Positions 1-9,494 of a stretch of 22,932 bases of DNA are shown piece by piece (the first letter of the stretch is position 1; each line of letters begins with the position of its first letter). Below the pieces are notes generated by a model that made no database searches, was not told the origin of the DNA, and saw nothing but the letters and a program-made list of their open reading frames with translations. The stretch covers positions 1 through 22,932 of the forward strand of contig JAFWLF010000095.1 of the NCBI GenBank assembly GCA_017511185.1, written 5' to 3'. Source of the DNA: RGIG5612 sp017511185. Its GTDB lineage: Bacteria > Bacillota > Clostridia > Lachnospirales > Lachnospiraceae. Position numbers and translations under genes: made by a program.

Positions 1-2
1 CC

Positions 3-1859
3 ATGAGCGTTTTTGATATTATCTCTTTATTAGGCGGTCTGGCCATGTTTTTGTATGGCATGAGACTGATGGGGGACAGCCTGAAGGAAGGCTCGTCCGG
101 AACACTGAAGGTTGTCATTGAAAAGGTCACGAACAACCCCATTAAGGCGTTTCTTCTTGGTCTTTTGGTCACAGTCATTATTCAGTCTTCCACGGCGACT
201 ATTGTTATTACTTCCGGCTTAGTTGCTGCCGGCATCCTTTCTCTTCACCAGTCACTCGGTATTATCTTAGGTGCTAACCTTGGTACCACCATCACCGGTC
301 AGATCATCCGGCTTATGGGGCTTAATGCAGATTCTGCTTCTTTCCTTCGGATCTTTCAGCCATCTACGCTCGCTCCGGTCGCGTTGATCATCGGTATCAT
401 CCTGATCATGTTTTTCAAGTTCCGCAATTCCCATACCATCGGCAACATTGCCATTGGTTTTGGTATTCTGTTCAGCGGTCTTCTCAATATGTCTGCATCG
501 GTAACCGTCCTTTCAGAAAGTGGTCTGATCGACCATCTGTTCTCCACGCTGGGTGATAATGTCTGGCTGGCATACCTGGTCGGTGCAGGTGTTGCTTTCA
601 TGCTGCAGAGTTCTTCCGCGACTGTCGGTATTCTGCAGACCTTTGCCCTTGCAGGCACGATTCCATTCAAAACCGTGTATGTCATCATCGTCGGTATCTA
701 TCTGGGTGACTGCCTGACCACAGGTATTGTATGCTGGATCGGTGCACAGACGGATGCAAAGCGTGTCGGTATCGTCAATATTATTTATAACCTGGCAAAA
801 ACCATCCTGGTTATCCTTGTTGTCACCCTGATCCATCAATTTGGCGGTTTGGCCACCCTTTGGAATACTCCGATGACGCCTGGCACCATTGCCAACGCGA
901 ACTCCATCTTTAACCTTGCATGTGCTCTGCTCCTTCTGCCATTTGTTTCTCTATTTGAAAAGCTCACCATAAAGCTTGTAAAAGACAAACCAAAGCCAGT
1001 CGGGAAATACAGCGATAAGCTTTCCGAGCTGAACCCTGTATTCTTTGCAACTCCTGCGCTGGCATTCCGCAGCTGCTATGATATTCTTCTGACCATGCTG
1101 GATATCGCCACTTCCAACATTTATAAGGCACTGGATCTGTTTTCCAACTTTAACAGAAAGCAGATGGAGGAGATCGAAAAAGAAGAAGACAGTATCGATG
1201 AAATGACAGATAGTGTCTGTAACTATCTGATGCAGCTTTCACCGCATGTAAAAGAGGATCTGCATATATCGATCCTGGATCAGTATAATAAAATTGTAAC
1301 GCAGTTTGAACGTTTGGGCGATCACGCCATGAATATTGCAGAAGCAGCAGAGAGTCTGCATGACAGCAAGTCCTCATTTACAGAAGATGCTATGGCGGAA
1401 TTAAGTGTGGTCCGCTCGCTTCTGGATGAACTTCTGCAGTATACCCGGCAGGCTTTTGAGAAAAGAGACGATGTGGCCGCACGCCATATTGAACCGTTAG
1501 AGGATGTCATGGATGATATGGTCAATAAACTGCACGACAATCATCTGATCCGTCTTCGCCTGGGACTTTGCTCCACACAAAATGGTATTCTCTTCCTGGA
1601 TGTCCTTTCCAACCTGGAACGTATTTCCGATACCTGTTCCAACGTTGGTATCTCGGTTGTTGCCCGTGTCAATCCAGATCTGGCATCCCTTGCACACAAC
1701 TATGTTACTTCCCTGCATCAGGGTTCTGATGAGCAGTTCAACAAAGATTATCAGGAAGCGCATAACAAATACTTCTCCCTGTTAGAAGAAACCATTCCGC
1801 TTGATAAGAAACTTGATGAAATAAAAGAGCCGGATTTCAATGAACTTACAGAGTCGTAA
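3..1859 (+). CDS. Na+/Pi cotransporter family protein with C-terminal PhoU domain
   Basis: Predicted membrane protein of 618 residues importing phosphate (or moving another anion) with sodium. The N-terminal half is hydrophobic and carries the two family repeats, each with the QSS signature: QSSTA near residue 61 and QSSSA near residue 201. The part after about residue 345 is soluble and helical and matches a PhoU-like domain, with paired motifs FERLGDHAMNI (about 437) and LERISDTCSNV (about 537) of the metal-binding ExxxD type. The length fits Na/Pi proteins of the YjbB/NptA type. The ATG lies two bases from the window edge, so its ribosome site is not visible, but the opening (MSVFDIISLLGGLAMFLYGM) is where this family normally starts. 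The 3' end overlaps the convergent ABC-F gene by 14 bases. The substrate is inferred from the family. Confidence 0.93.
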   Translation: MSVFDIISLLGGLAMFLYGMRLMGDSLKEGSSGTLKVVIEKVTNNPIKAFLLGLLVTVIIQSSTATIVITSGLVAAGILSLHQSLGIILGANLGTTITGQIIRLMGLNADSASFLRIFQPSTLAPVALIIGIILIMFFKFRNSHTIGNIAIGFGILFSGLLNMSASVTVLSESGLIDHLFSTLGDNVWLAYLVGAGVAFMLQSSSATVGILQTFALAGTIPFKTVYVIIVGIYLGDCLTTGIVCWIGAQTDAKRVGIVNIIYNLAKTILVILVVTLIHQFGGLATLWNTPMTPGTIANANSIFNLACALLLLPFVSLFEKLTIKLVKDKPKPVGKYSDKLSELNPVFFATPALAFRSCYDILLTMLDIATSNIYKALDLFSNFNRKQMEEIEKEEDSIDEMTDSVCNYLMQLSPHVKEDLHISILDQYNKIVTQFERLGDHAMNIAEAAESLHDSKSSFTEDAMAELSVVRSLLDELLQYTRQAFEKRDDVAARHIEPLEDVMDDMVNKLHDNHLIRLRLGLCSTQNGILFLDVLSNLERISDTCSNVGISVVARVNPDLASLAHNYVTSLHQGSDEQFNKDYQEAHNKYFSLLEETIPLDKKLDEIKEPDFNELTES

Positions 1860-3786
1860 GCTCTTCTTCCGTTTCTACTAAGAGATTCAGCAGGTCTTCC
1901 TGCTGTTTTTCATTTTGATCTATCTCTGCCTGGATCTCCATCAGCTTTTCAAAATCCGAGGCTAATGCCGGATCCGCCAGCTGCTCCTGCAGGATCCTTG
2001 TTTTTTCTTCACTCTCTGCAATCTGTCCCTGAATTTTTTCAATCTTCCGTTCGATCCTTGCCCGGAACTTTCCAGGATTTTTGATCTCTGCTGATGAGAC
2101 TGATGCAGCAGTATCGGCTGCTGCAGGCGTTTTGGATACTTCTTCTGTAGTGCTGCGTTTTTCTTTTTCCCGCAGATACTCATCATACCCAAACGGATAC
2201 TGTGTCACTTCGCCATTTGCAAAATCCAGAATGCCTGTTGCAACTTCCCGAATGAAATAACGGTCATGAGAAACAAACAAGACCGTACCGGTATAGCTTT
2301 GCAGCATTTTCTCCAAGGCTTCTTTGCCCGGGATATCCATATGGTTTGTCGGTTCATCCAGAATCAGAAAATTCGGACGGGTATAAAACATTTTACATAG
2401 AGCCAGCCGTACCCGTTCCCCGCCGGAAAGCTGTCCTAATTTTGTTTCCACTTCTTCCTGCGAGAAGGAAAAAGCTGCCAGCGCACTGCGAGCTTCCAGA
2501 TTGGTCAGTTTCGGATAGGTGTCCTGAAAGTTTTCCAGCACACTCTGTGTTGGGTCCTCATCATTGATCACGGCTTTCTGCTGATCAAAATATCCTGCAT
2601 CCACATTTTCGCCTACGGTAAAAGAACCGCTGAGCGGCGGGATCAGTCCCACCAAAGTTTTCAGCAGTGTGGATTTTCCCATTCCATTTTCTCCGATCAC
2701 TGCCAGACGCTCTCCCTTCTGCAGACGGAAAGAAACCTCCGAAAGCAGATGATCATAACCGATGCCCAATTTTTTTACATTCAGCACTTCCGAATAACTA
2801 GTCCGGTAAGGAGAAAAATAAGCACGAAATGTATCAGTATCAAAACGCCGCGGTTTTTCGATCAGCTCCATGTGCTCGATCACTTTCCTTTTGGAACGGG
2901 TGGCAGATACCTTGGTCGGCGTATTCTTCCATTTTTCGATCCATTCGGAAAGACGTTTAATCTCTGCCTGCTGCGCTTCATAATCTTTTTCTTGCTTTGC
3001 CAGTGCTTCTTCTTTTTGCTTTACAAATGCAGAATAATTTCCCGCATACCGTTTCATGCGGTGATATTCAATCTCATATGTCACATCAACGATCCGGTCC
3101 AGAAAAGCACGGTCATGGGAAACGATGACAACCGCATTTTTATATTTCTTCAGATAATCTTCCAGCCATTCAATGGACGGAAGATCCAGATGGTTTGTCG
3201 GCTCATCTAATAAAAGAATATCCGGATAGGATAACAAGAGCTTGATAAACGCGATCTTTGTCTGCTGCCCTCCGGAAAAAGAACCGATCGGACGGTCCAG
3301 TTCTTCCAATGCAAAACCGAACTTTTGGAACATGATCTCCATTTCCCGTTCACTGGAATCGCCGGAAAGTGCATCATAGCGCCGCTGCAGAGATGCATAC
3401 TCATTCAGCAGCCTCTGCCTTACATCATCTTCCTCTTTTCCGGCAGCCAGCAATGTTTCGATCTCGTTCATCCGCGCCTGTACAGCATAAAGATCTGCAA
3501 ACACTTTGCAGATCTCATCCCGTGCAGAGATGGATCCATCCGGGAAACTGATCTGCTTCTGCAGACCGATCCGCTGTTTCCCCTGCATGAAGATCCCGCT
3601 CTTTTCATCGCTATCCAGGTTGCTCATTTCTATTTCACCGCTGATCAGCTTTAATAAAGTGGTCTTGCCGCATCCATTGCGTCCGACCACCGCGATCTTT
3701 TCCCTGTCACGGATCTCGAAATTCACATCTTCAATTATGGTATCCGCGCCGTACTGCACCAGCGCGTGACGGATCTGATATCGCAT
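1846..3786 (-). CDS. ABC-F family ATPase (Uup/YdiF-like, with C-terminal coiled coil)
   Basis: Soluble duplicated ABC ATPase of 646 residues without membrane segments, the ABC-F plan of ribosome-associated translation factors. Domain 1 has Walker A GRNGCGKT (35-42), signature FSGGQQ (about 170) and Walker B LLLDEPTNHLDL (about 195). A charged helical linker (about 240-300) follows. Domain 2 has Walker A GENGMGKST (about 367), signature LSGGERV (about 451) and Walker B LILDEPTNHMDI (about 478). The last 80 residues (from about 565) are a charged coiled coil, as in the C-terminal domain of Uup and YdiF. It is the last gene of the pth-mfd-mnmA-nth operon, 15 bases after nth, with only a weak ribosome site (AAAGAA). 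Family members relieve stalled ribosomes or protect them from antibiotics; the long C-terminal domain favours a housekeeping paralogue, but resistance cannot be excluded. Confidence 0.95.
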   Translation of the reverse strand: MRYQIRHALVQYGADTIIEDVNFEIRDREKIAVVGRNGCGKTTLLKLISGEIEMSNLDSDEKSGIFMQGKQRIGLQKQISFPDGSISARDEICKVFADLYAVQARMNEIETLLAAGKEEDDVRQRLLNEYASLQRRYDALSGDSSEREMEIMFQKFGFALEELDRPIGSFSGGQQTKIAFIKLLLSYPDILLLDEPTNHLDLPSIEWLEDYLKKYKNAVVIVSHDRAFLDRIVDVTYEIEYHRMKRYAGNYSAFVKQKEEALAKQEKDYEAQQAEIKRLSEWIEKWKNTPTKVSATRSKRKVIEHMELIEKPRRFDTDTFRAYFSPYRTSYSEVLNVKKLGIGYDHLLSEVSFRLQKGERLAVIGENGMGKSTLLKTLVGLIPPLSGSFTVGENVDAGYFDQQKAVINDEDPTQSVLENFQDTYPKLTNLEARSALAAFSFSQEEVETKLGQLSGGERVRLALCKMFYTRPNFLILDEPTNHMDIPGKEALEKMLQSYTGTVLFVSHDRYFIREVATGILDFANGEVTQYPFGYDEYLREKEKRSTTEEVSKTPAAADTAASVSSAEIKNPGKFRARIERKIEKIQGQIAESEEKTRILQEQLADPALASDFEKLMEIQAEIDQNEKQQEDLLNLLVETEEELTTL

Positions 3787-3801
3787 AATATGATTTGTTC
3801 T

Positions 3802-4434
3802 TTATTTTTTCTTTCCCGGGCAGTACGGTGCTAAAAAGCATTCTTCGCATTTCGGACTGCGCGCAGTGCAGATGCTTCTGCCATGTGCAATGATCTGGAT
3901 ATTCCATAAGATCCAGTGATCTTTTGGAAGACATTTTTCCAGATCCTTCTCCACTTTTGCCGGATCCTCACTTTTGGTCAACCCCAGTTTACGGGAGATC
4001 CGCCCCACGTGCGTATCCACCACGATGCTTGGGATATCATAAATATTACCGCGGATCACATTTGCCGTCTTCCTTCCTACACCCGCAAGCTTTGTCAGTT
4101 GATCAATATCCGACGGAACCTGTCCATTGTACTCATCCAGCAGCTGATTTGCACAGGCGATCAGGTTTTTTGCCTTGTTATGATAAAAACCGGTAGAATG
4201 AATATCCTGCTCCAGTTCTTTCAGATCTGCTTTGGCAAACGCCTCAATATTCGGATACTTGACATACAGATCTTTCGTGACCAGGTTTACGCGCGCATCT
4301 GTACACTGTGCACTCAGGATCGTCGCAAACAGCAGCTGCCATGCATTATCGTAATCCAGCCAGCATTTTTTCTGTACACTGTAATGTTCATCTAATTGCT
4401 CCAGGATCTTAGTGATGCGTTCCTGTTTTTTCAT
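3802..4434 (-). CDS. nth: Endonuclease III (DNA glycosylase/AP lyase)
   Basis: Base-excision repair enzyme that removes oxidised pyrimidines and cleaves the abasic site. The 210 residues match the family's usual length. The helix-hairpin-helix LAGVGRKTANVI ends in the catalytic lysine K122, and the catalytic aspartate is D140 in VVDTHVGR, at nearly the same numbers as in the E. coli enzyme. Four cysteines, C189, C196, C199 and C205 (C-x6-C-x2-C-x5-C), form the [4Fe-4S] ligand set. The start codon overlaps the mnmA stop in an ATGA, which implies translational coupling. It sits in an operon with the transcription-repair factor mfd. Confidence 0.97.
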   Translation of the reverse strand: MKKQERITKILEQLDEHYSVQKKCWLDYDNAWQLLFATILSAQCTDARVNLVTKDLYVKYPNIEAFAKADLKELEQDIHSTGFYHNKAKNLIACANQLLDEYNGQVPSDIDQLTKLAGVGRKTANVIRGNIYDIPSIVVDTHVGRISRKLGLTKSEDPAKVEKDLEKCLPKDHWILWNIQIIAHGRSICTARSPKCEECFLAPYCPGKKK

Positions 4435-5468
4435 ACAATGATCCCTCCTCCGAGCACGATCTCCTGATCATACAGCACCAGCGACTGCCCTGGTGTCGGT
4501 GCCCGCACGCCTTCGTCAAATAAGACGATCAGTTTCTCATCCACCAAAAGAGCCATTCCCGCATTCTCTCCCTGAGAATAACGGATCTTTGCTGTCACCC
4601 TAAGTGGCGAGGAAATCGTATCCAAAGCCATCAAATGCACCTGATCTGCGATGACCTGTTTTTGAAAGAGTTCCTCATTTGGGCACAGCACAACTTCATT
4701 GGTTTCTTTTCTTTTTTCACAGACATAAAGCGGTGCAGGCAGACTTAAGCCCAAACCCTTGCGCTGACCGATCGTATAATGGATCAGTCCTTTATGCTGT
4801 CCTAAGACATTTCCTTTTGTATCGACAAAATTTCCCGGTTCATTGTTTTTTGGATCACGGATACCTTCTTTTTCCAGAAAGGCAGCATAATCGCCATCCG
4901 GGATAAAGCAGATATCCTGGCTGTCTCTCTGCTGTGCATTTTCCAATTCCAGATCCTCTGCGATCTCACGTACTTCTGTTTTTAAGAGTTCTCCCAAAGG
5001 AAACATGATCTTGGAAATCTGTTCTTGTGACAGCTGATACAGCATATAACTCTGATCTTTCGAACGGTCTCTTCCTTTGCTGATCGCATAGCGGCCATTC
5101 TCCAGGATCACGCGCTTCGCATAATGTCCTGTTGCCACACGGTCGAATCCGTTTTCCATTGCCCAGCCAAGAAGCAGTGCAAACTTGCAGTTCCGGTTAC
5201 AGTAAACGCAAGGATTAGGTGTTTTTCCATCTTCGTAAGCCGTCACAAAATCTTCGATCACAGTCTTTTTGAAAAAGTCCCTGCCATCGATCACATGGAA
5301 CGGAATGGAGAGATGCTCTGCTGCATTTTTTGCCCGCTCCACATCTTTTTCATAACCGTCATGCAGGACCAGATATGCGCCTTCTACTGTTTGGTATTCT
5401 TCTTTTAATATGGCTGCTGCGACCGAAGAATCTACTCCGCCGCTCATGGCCACCAGGATCTTAGGCAT
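4431..5468 (-). CDS. mnmA: tRNA-specific 2-thiouridylase MnmA
   Basis: ATP-dependent enzyme that places sulfur on C2 of the wobble uridine in Lys, Glu and Gln tRNAs. The N-terminal PP-loop SGGVDSS begins near residue 9. The catalytic cysteine pair is visible as C90 in NPCVYCN and C187 in SQDICFIPDG, and the C-terminal part is the beta-barrel region. I chose the ATG at 5468, giving MPKILVAMSGG, because AAGGTG lies about 8 bases upstream and family members start just before the PP-loop; an in-frame GTG at 5477 would add three residues. The start overlaps the end of mfd and the stop overlaps nth, so the gene is translated within one operon. Confidence 0.96.
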   Translation of the reverse strand: MPKILVAMSGGVDSSVAAAILKEEYQTVEGAYLVLHDGYEKDVERAKNAAEHLSIPFHVIDGRDFFKKTVIEDFVTAYEDGKTPNPCVYCNRNCKFALLLGWAMENGFDRVATGHYAKRVILENGRYAISKGRDRSKDQSYMLYQLSQEQISKIMFPLGELLKTEVREIAEDLELENAQQRDSQDICFIPDGDYAAFLEKEGIRDPKNNEPGNFVDTKGNVLGQHKGLIHYTIGQRKGLGLSLPAPLYVCEKRKETNEVVLCPNEELFQKQVIADQVHLMALDTISSPLRVTAKIRYSQGENAGMALLVDEKLIVLFDEGVRAPTPGQSLVLYDQEIVLGGGIIV

Positions 5469-8400
5469 CTTCTTCACCTTCCTTCCGGATGATTTCTCTC
5501 AGATTATCAAAAAAGTTTAACAACGTCTTCTTTATTTCCGGCACTGTCTTTGGCACATGCTTAGGACGGAAAACAAAATACGGATTTGCTTCTGCTACAA
5601 ACCGCAGTGTACTCTGATTCGATTCCCCGATCACGCGGCGTTTGCCAGGCTGTGCATCTTCGTTATACGATTTCAGGAACCCGTGGATCTTATAGGTATC
5701 GACCGGAGCCAATTTATAAATACTGATCTTGAACTCACTCTTGCCGCCGGATATCTCCGTGATAAAGACCTCGTGAGCTTTTGCTTTCATTAAGGCGACT
5801 TCCAACAGATTTTCCGTCACCTGCGGGATCGGACCAAAACGGTCCTCCAGTTCGCTGCGGATATCTTCCTGATCTTCCTCATTCACAATAGCAGAGATCT
5901 TTTTATACATGTTCAATTTTTCATATTCGTTTTTAATATAGTCTGCCGGGATAAAACCATCGATAGAGAGATCGATCGTCGTATCATAATCGCCCAGGAC
6001 ATGTTCTCCCTTCAAGAGGGATACCGCCTCGTTAAGCAGTTTGCAGTACAGTTCATATCCGACAGCCTCCATATGACCGGATTGTTCTGCACCAAGCACA
6101 TTGCCTGCACCACGGATCTCCAGATCGCGCATAGCGATGCGGATCCCGCTTCCCAGATCCGAAAACTCCCGGATCGCCTTCAAACGGTTCTCTGCGATCT
6201 CCGCCAGGATCTTATCCTTCCGATACATTAAAAACGCATATGCTGTACGGTCTGAACGTCCGACCCGACCTCTAAGCTGATAGAGCTGGGACAGACCAAA
6301 ACGGTCCGCATCATGCACAATGATCGTATTAACATTGGAAATATCCATACCCGTCTCGATAATTGTTGTGGAGACCAGTACATCGATGTCACCCGCCACG
6401 AAATCTTCCATGATATTTTCCAGTTCCCGCGATGACATCTTGCCATGTGCATATGCCACTTTCAGATCCGGCACCATATCCTGGATCTTCGCGGCGATCA
6501 TATCTATATTATTCGTCAGATTATAAACATAATAGACCTGACCGCCTCTGCGCGCTTCTCTTAGGATCGCCTCGCGTACAGCATCTTCCGAATATTCCAT
6601 CACATATGTTTGGATCGGAACGCGGTCGATCGGCGGTTCGGTCAGAAGGCTCATGTCGCGGATCCCGGCCAATGACATGTGCAGTGTCCTTGGGATCGGT
6701 GTTGCGCTTAATGTCAGTACATCAACATCCTTGCGCAGCTGTTTGATCTTCTCCTTATGGGAAACTCCAAAGCGCTGTTCCTCATCAATGATCAACAGTC
6801 CCAGATCTTTAAAAACGATATCTTTGCTAAGCAGGCGGTGTGTTCCCACTACGATATCGACCATTCCTTTTTTCAAGTCCGCCACGATTTTTTTCTGTTC
6901 CCCAGCGCTTACAAAACGGGAAAGCATTTTGACCGTAACCGGATAATTGCTCATCCGATGCAGGAATGTATTGTAATGCTGCTGTGCGAGGATGGTTGTC
7001 GGCACCAAAAATGCAACCTGCTTGCCTTCCTGAACTGCTTTGAAGGCTGCACGGATCGCTACCTCAGTCTTTCCAAATCCTACGTCGCCGCAGATCAGGC
7101 GGTCCATGATCCTGCCGGACTCCATATCCGCTTTCACATCTTCGATCGCACGCAGCTGATCATCCGTCTCTTCAAATTCGAATTCCTCTTCGAATTCTTT
7201 TTGCCAGACCGTATCCGGCAGATAGCGGTAACCCTGCTTGGCCTGCCGGGCCGCATATAGTTTTACCAGATCTGCCGCGATGTCTTTCACGGCTGTACGA
7301 ACTTTTGCTTTGGTATTGGACCATTCTTTCCCGCCCAAACGATGAACTTTCGGTGTCGCACCGTCCGCACCGGAATATTTCTGAATTTTATCAAACTGTG
7401 TTGCAAGTACATACAGCGACGCATTATTTGCGTAACTGATCTTCATATAATCTTTTTCGATCCCATCCACGGTCATCCTCTCGATACCGCGGTAAATACC
7501 GACACCGTGCTGCTCATGCACCACATAATCGCCAATATTCAGATCCGTAAAATCTTTGATCGGATCTCCGGAATAACGTCTTTTGCGCCGCTTGTTTCGG
7601 CGGCGTGCACCGTAAATATCCACTTCTGTGATCACGCTGCATCGGATATCCGGATATTCAAAGCCGGTACGGATATTTCCTACTTCCACCTGCAGCGGGA
7701 TCTGTGCATCCTGCAGTTCTTTCGCCAGCCGTTCTGCACGGATCGGACTGGCTGTGAACAAAGAAATATTCCATCCTTCTTTTTTATATCGTTTCAGGTC
7801 CTCTACCAGATCTGCAAACCTTCCGTTATAGGAAGGAATACTCCGTGCATTTACAAAGAACTCCTGATCTGCAGGAAGATCCTCGCAAACTGTTCCCAGC
7901 ACGGAAAATAACAGAGGATGCCTCTTCTGGAATTCTCCAAGCAGTGCTTCCTCAAAAACAGCTTCGTGGAAGACACGGGCGGGTTCATCAAAAATATATA
8001 ACGTCCGGTCGCTAAAATAATCAAACAGCGTAACACTGTTTTTCTTTCCTTCTCCGCCCGGGAAAACCGTAAAGGATTCCACCTGCTCGATCGATCGCTG
8101 GCTCTCTACATCAAACATGCGGATGCTTTCAATCTCGTCTCCCCAAAGATCGATCCGGTACGGCGCATCTTCTGTATAAGGAAAGATATCGATGATATTA
8201 CCGCGCAGGGAGAATTCGCCATGCGCTTCCACCTGCAGTTCATTCTCATAGCCCAGTTCCACCAGACGTTCTGCCAATGCCGGTACATCCAGCACTTCTT
8301 TTTCTTTGATCACGATCAGATTCTTTTCGATGTCTTCAAAGGAAGAAAGCCTTTCTGCAAATGCGTCCAGTGTTGTAATAACAGTCAGTTTTTCTCCGCT

Positions 8401-8706
8401 GAAAAGACGTTTCTGGATTGCGAACCGCTGCTCGGAAAGATAGGTGCCGCGGATATCCGCCTGATCAAACAGCGGATCTTTTGCCGGGTAATAAACACAC
8501 TGACGATCGTATGCCTGGTAGTTGGTCAGTAATTCTCTGGCTTTTTGCTCATCAAAAGTAATGATGACTTTGCCGTCAAAGCCATCACCCAACTGCCACA
8601 GAAAATGTTCCATCTGAGATGGGACACAGCCGGAGATCCGAAGGGTCCCTGTTCCTATGGCATTTCTTATTTCACGGAATACTTCCAGTCTGTCCAGATC
8701 AAACAT
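5461..8706 (-). CDS. mfd: Transcription-repair coupling factor Mfd
   Basis: DNA translocase that removes RNA polymerase stalled at lesions and recruits UvrA. It has 1081 residues, slightly short of the usual 1150-1180, mainly in the N-terminal UvrB-homology module. The RNA polymerase-interacting CarD-like domain starts near residue 385 (NIGDYVVHEQHGVGIY). The helicase core has Walker A GDVGFGKTEVA (about 542), the DEEQ box DEEQRFGV (about 640), SATPIPRT and QLRGRVGRS. The end holds the regulatory TRCF domain. It begins 4 bases after the pth stop without a recognisable Shine-Dalgarno, which suggests reinitiation by ribosomes finishing pth. The pth-mfd order is common in Bacillota. Confidence 0.98.
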   Translation of the reverse strand: MFDLDRLEVFREIRNAIGTGTLRISGCVPSQMEHFLWQLGDGFDGKVIITFDEQKARELLTNYQAYDRQCVYYPAKDPLFDQADIRGTYLSEQRFAIQKRLFSGEKLTVITTLDAFAERLSSFEDIEKNLIVIKEKEVLDVPALAERLVELGYENELQVEAHGEFSLRGNIIDIFPYTEDAPYRIDLWGDEIESIRMFDVESQRSIEQVESFTVFPGGEGKKNSVTLFDYFSDRTLYIFDEPARVFHEAVFEEALLGEFQKRHPLLFSVLGTVCEDLPADQEFFVNARSIPSYNGRFADLVEDLKRYKKEGWNISLFTASPIRAERLAKELQDAQIPLQVEVGNIRTGFEYPDIRCSVITEVDIYGARRRNKRRKRRYSGDPIKDFTDLNIGDYVVHEQHGVGIYRGIERMTVDGIEKDYMKISYANNASLYVLATQFDKIQKYSGADGATPKVHRLGGKEWSNTKAKVRTAVKDIAADLVKLYAARQAKQGYRYLPDTVWQKEFEEEFEFEETDDQLRAIEDVKADMESGRIMDRLICGDVGFGKTEVAIRAAFKAVQEGKQVAFLVPTTILAQQHYNTFLHRMSNYPVTVKMLSRFVSAGEQKKIVADLKKGMVDIVVGTHRLLSKDIVFKDLGLLIIDEEQRFGVSHKEKIKQLRKDVDVLTLSATPIPRTLHMSLAGIRDMSLLTEPPIDRVPIQTYVMEYSEDAVREAILREARRGGQVYYVYNLTNNIDMIAAKIQDMVPDLKVAYAHGKMSSRELENIMEDFVAGDIDVLVSTTIIETGMDISNVNTIIVHDADRFGLSQLYQLRGRVGRSDRTAYAFLMYRKDKILAEIAENRLKAIREFSDLGSGIRIAMRDLEIRGAGNVLGAEQSGHMEAVGYELYCKLLNEAVSLLKGEHVLGDYDTTIDLSIDGFIPADYIKNEYEKLNMYKKISAIVNEEDQEDIRSELEDRFGPIPQVTENLLEVALMKAKAHEVFITEISGGKSEFKISIYKLAPVDTYKIHGFLKSYNEDAQPGKRRVIGESNQSTLRFVAEANPYFVFRPKHVPKTVPEIKKTLLNFFDNLREIIRKEGEEDA

Positions 8707-8710
8707 AGAA

Positions 8711-9271
8711 TTAATTAAACTGATTCATTGCTGCATCGCAGCCCTTTTCCAGGATCACAGACACTGCCTGAGCAGCTTTTTCCATCGCACTCTCCACTTC
8801 TTTTCGTTCATCTGGTGGAAACGTAGAAAGTACATAATCGACCATATCCGTCTGCTCCGGCCTCTTACCTATGCCAATACGCACACGGGCAAATTCTGTC
8901 GTGGCAAGCTGCTCTACAATATTTTTCATCCCGTTGTGACTGCCGGCACTTCCTTTTGCACGAATACGCAGTTTTCCCACATCCAGATCCGCATCATCGT
9001 AGATCACGATCAGTTCCTTTGCCGGATCAGACTTATAAAAACGGACGATCGGCCGGATAGCAGTGCCGCTTAAATTCATAAATGTCAGCGGCTTTACAAG
9101 AATCACTTTTTCCCCTGCGATTATGCCTCTGCCAACCTGTGCGCGAAACAATGACTTGCCCATTTTGATCTGGTATTTTTCCGCCAGGATATCAATCGTA
9201 TCAAATCCTACATTATGACGGGAATGAGCATATTTAGCTGTCGGATTTCCAAGTCCCGCGATGATAAACAT
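8711..9271 (-). CDS. pth: Peptidyl-tRNA hydrolase
   Basis: Recycles peptidyl-tRNA dropped from ribosomes by hydrolysing the ester bond. The 186 residues match the family length. Visible motifs are AGLGNPTAKYAHSRHNVGFD with catalytic H19, the PLTFMNLSG box, IYDDADLDVGKLR (D92/D93 region) and GSAGSHNGMKNI. A strong AAAAGGAG site lies 11 bases before the ATG. It is the first gene of the leftward five-gene operon and has a good sigma-A-type promoter at 9303-9331. Confidence 0.98.
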   Translation of the reverse strand: MFIIAGLGNPTAKYAHSRHNVGFDTIDILAEKYQIKMGKSLFRAQVGRGIIAGEKVILVKPLTFMNLSGTAIRPIVRFYKSDPAKELIVIYDDADLDVGKLRIRAKGSAGSHNGMKNIVEQLATTEFARVRIGIGKRPEQTDMVDYVLSTFPPDERKEVESAMEKAAQAVSVILEKGCDAAMNQFN

Positions 9272-9302
9272 GACCTGTTAAGCTCCTTTTGAATCTGCCA
9301 CG

Positions 9303-9331
9303 ATTATATAAGCAAACCCCCCCTCTTGCAA
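9303..9331 (-). promoter_or_regulatory. Promoter of the pth-mfd-mnmA-nth-ABC-F operon
   Basis: On the minus strand TTGCAA (9326-9331) is followed after 17 bases by a consensus TATAAT (9303-9308), about 32 bases before the pth start. The expected transcript starts near 9296 and includes the AAAAGGAG ribosome site. No other strong promoter separates the five genes, whose junctions overlap or are 15 bases or less apart. An AACCCC/GGGGTT inverted repeat lies over and just upstream of the -35 box. Confidence 0.75.
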
Positions 9332-9420
9332 GAAAAACGGGGTTTTTGAGGTCTATCTGTTGTATTTTTAAGTCAAAATTGTATTTTTTATAAACATATT
9401 TAAAACATTTTTCGTATACT

Positions 9421-9449
9421 TTGTTTTTGATTTTTTCCTATGTTATAAT
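9421..9449 (+). promoter_or_regulatory. Candidate spoVG promoter with extended -10
   Basis: TTGTTT (9421-9426), 17 bases, then TATAAT (9444-9449) preceded by TGT, an extended -10. The 60 bases upstream are very AT-rich and could act as an UP element. In Bacillus, spoVG is transcribed by sigma-H; I do not see a convincing sigma-H site here, so a vegetative promoter is the better reading. Confidence 0.6.
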
Positions 9450-9494
9450 TTCGAGTTGGTAGAAGTAGTTCCAATGAAAGAAAGGCAACTAAAT

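Noticed and set aside
2749..3210. A 153-codon open frame opposite the ABC-F gene
   Set aside because: It is antisense to well-conserved ATPase domains, has no ribosome site and its protein resembles nothing; the same applies to the other long antisense frames opposite mfd, prs and the AlaX-like gene.
1846..3786. Antibiotic resistance ABC-F determinant
   Set aside because: Resistance-type ABC-F proteins usually lack the long C-terminal coiled coil and travel alone or on mobile DNA; this one ends a housekeeping operon.
9315..9345. AACCCC/GGGGTTTTT inverted repeat as a terminator
   Set aside because: No plus-strand gene reads into it, and on the minus strand it overlaps the -35 region of the pth promoter, so it has nothing evident to terminate.
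9456..9494. TTG start extending SpoVG by 13 residues
   Set aside because: The extra residues are not family-like, the site lies right behind the -10 box, and the ATG at 9495 has a proper AAAGG.
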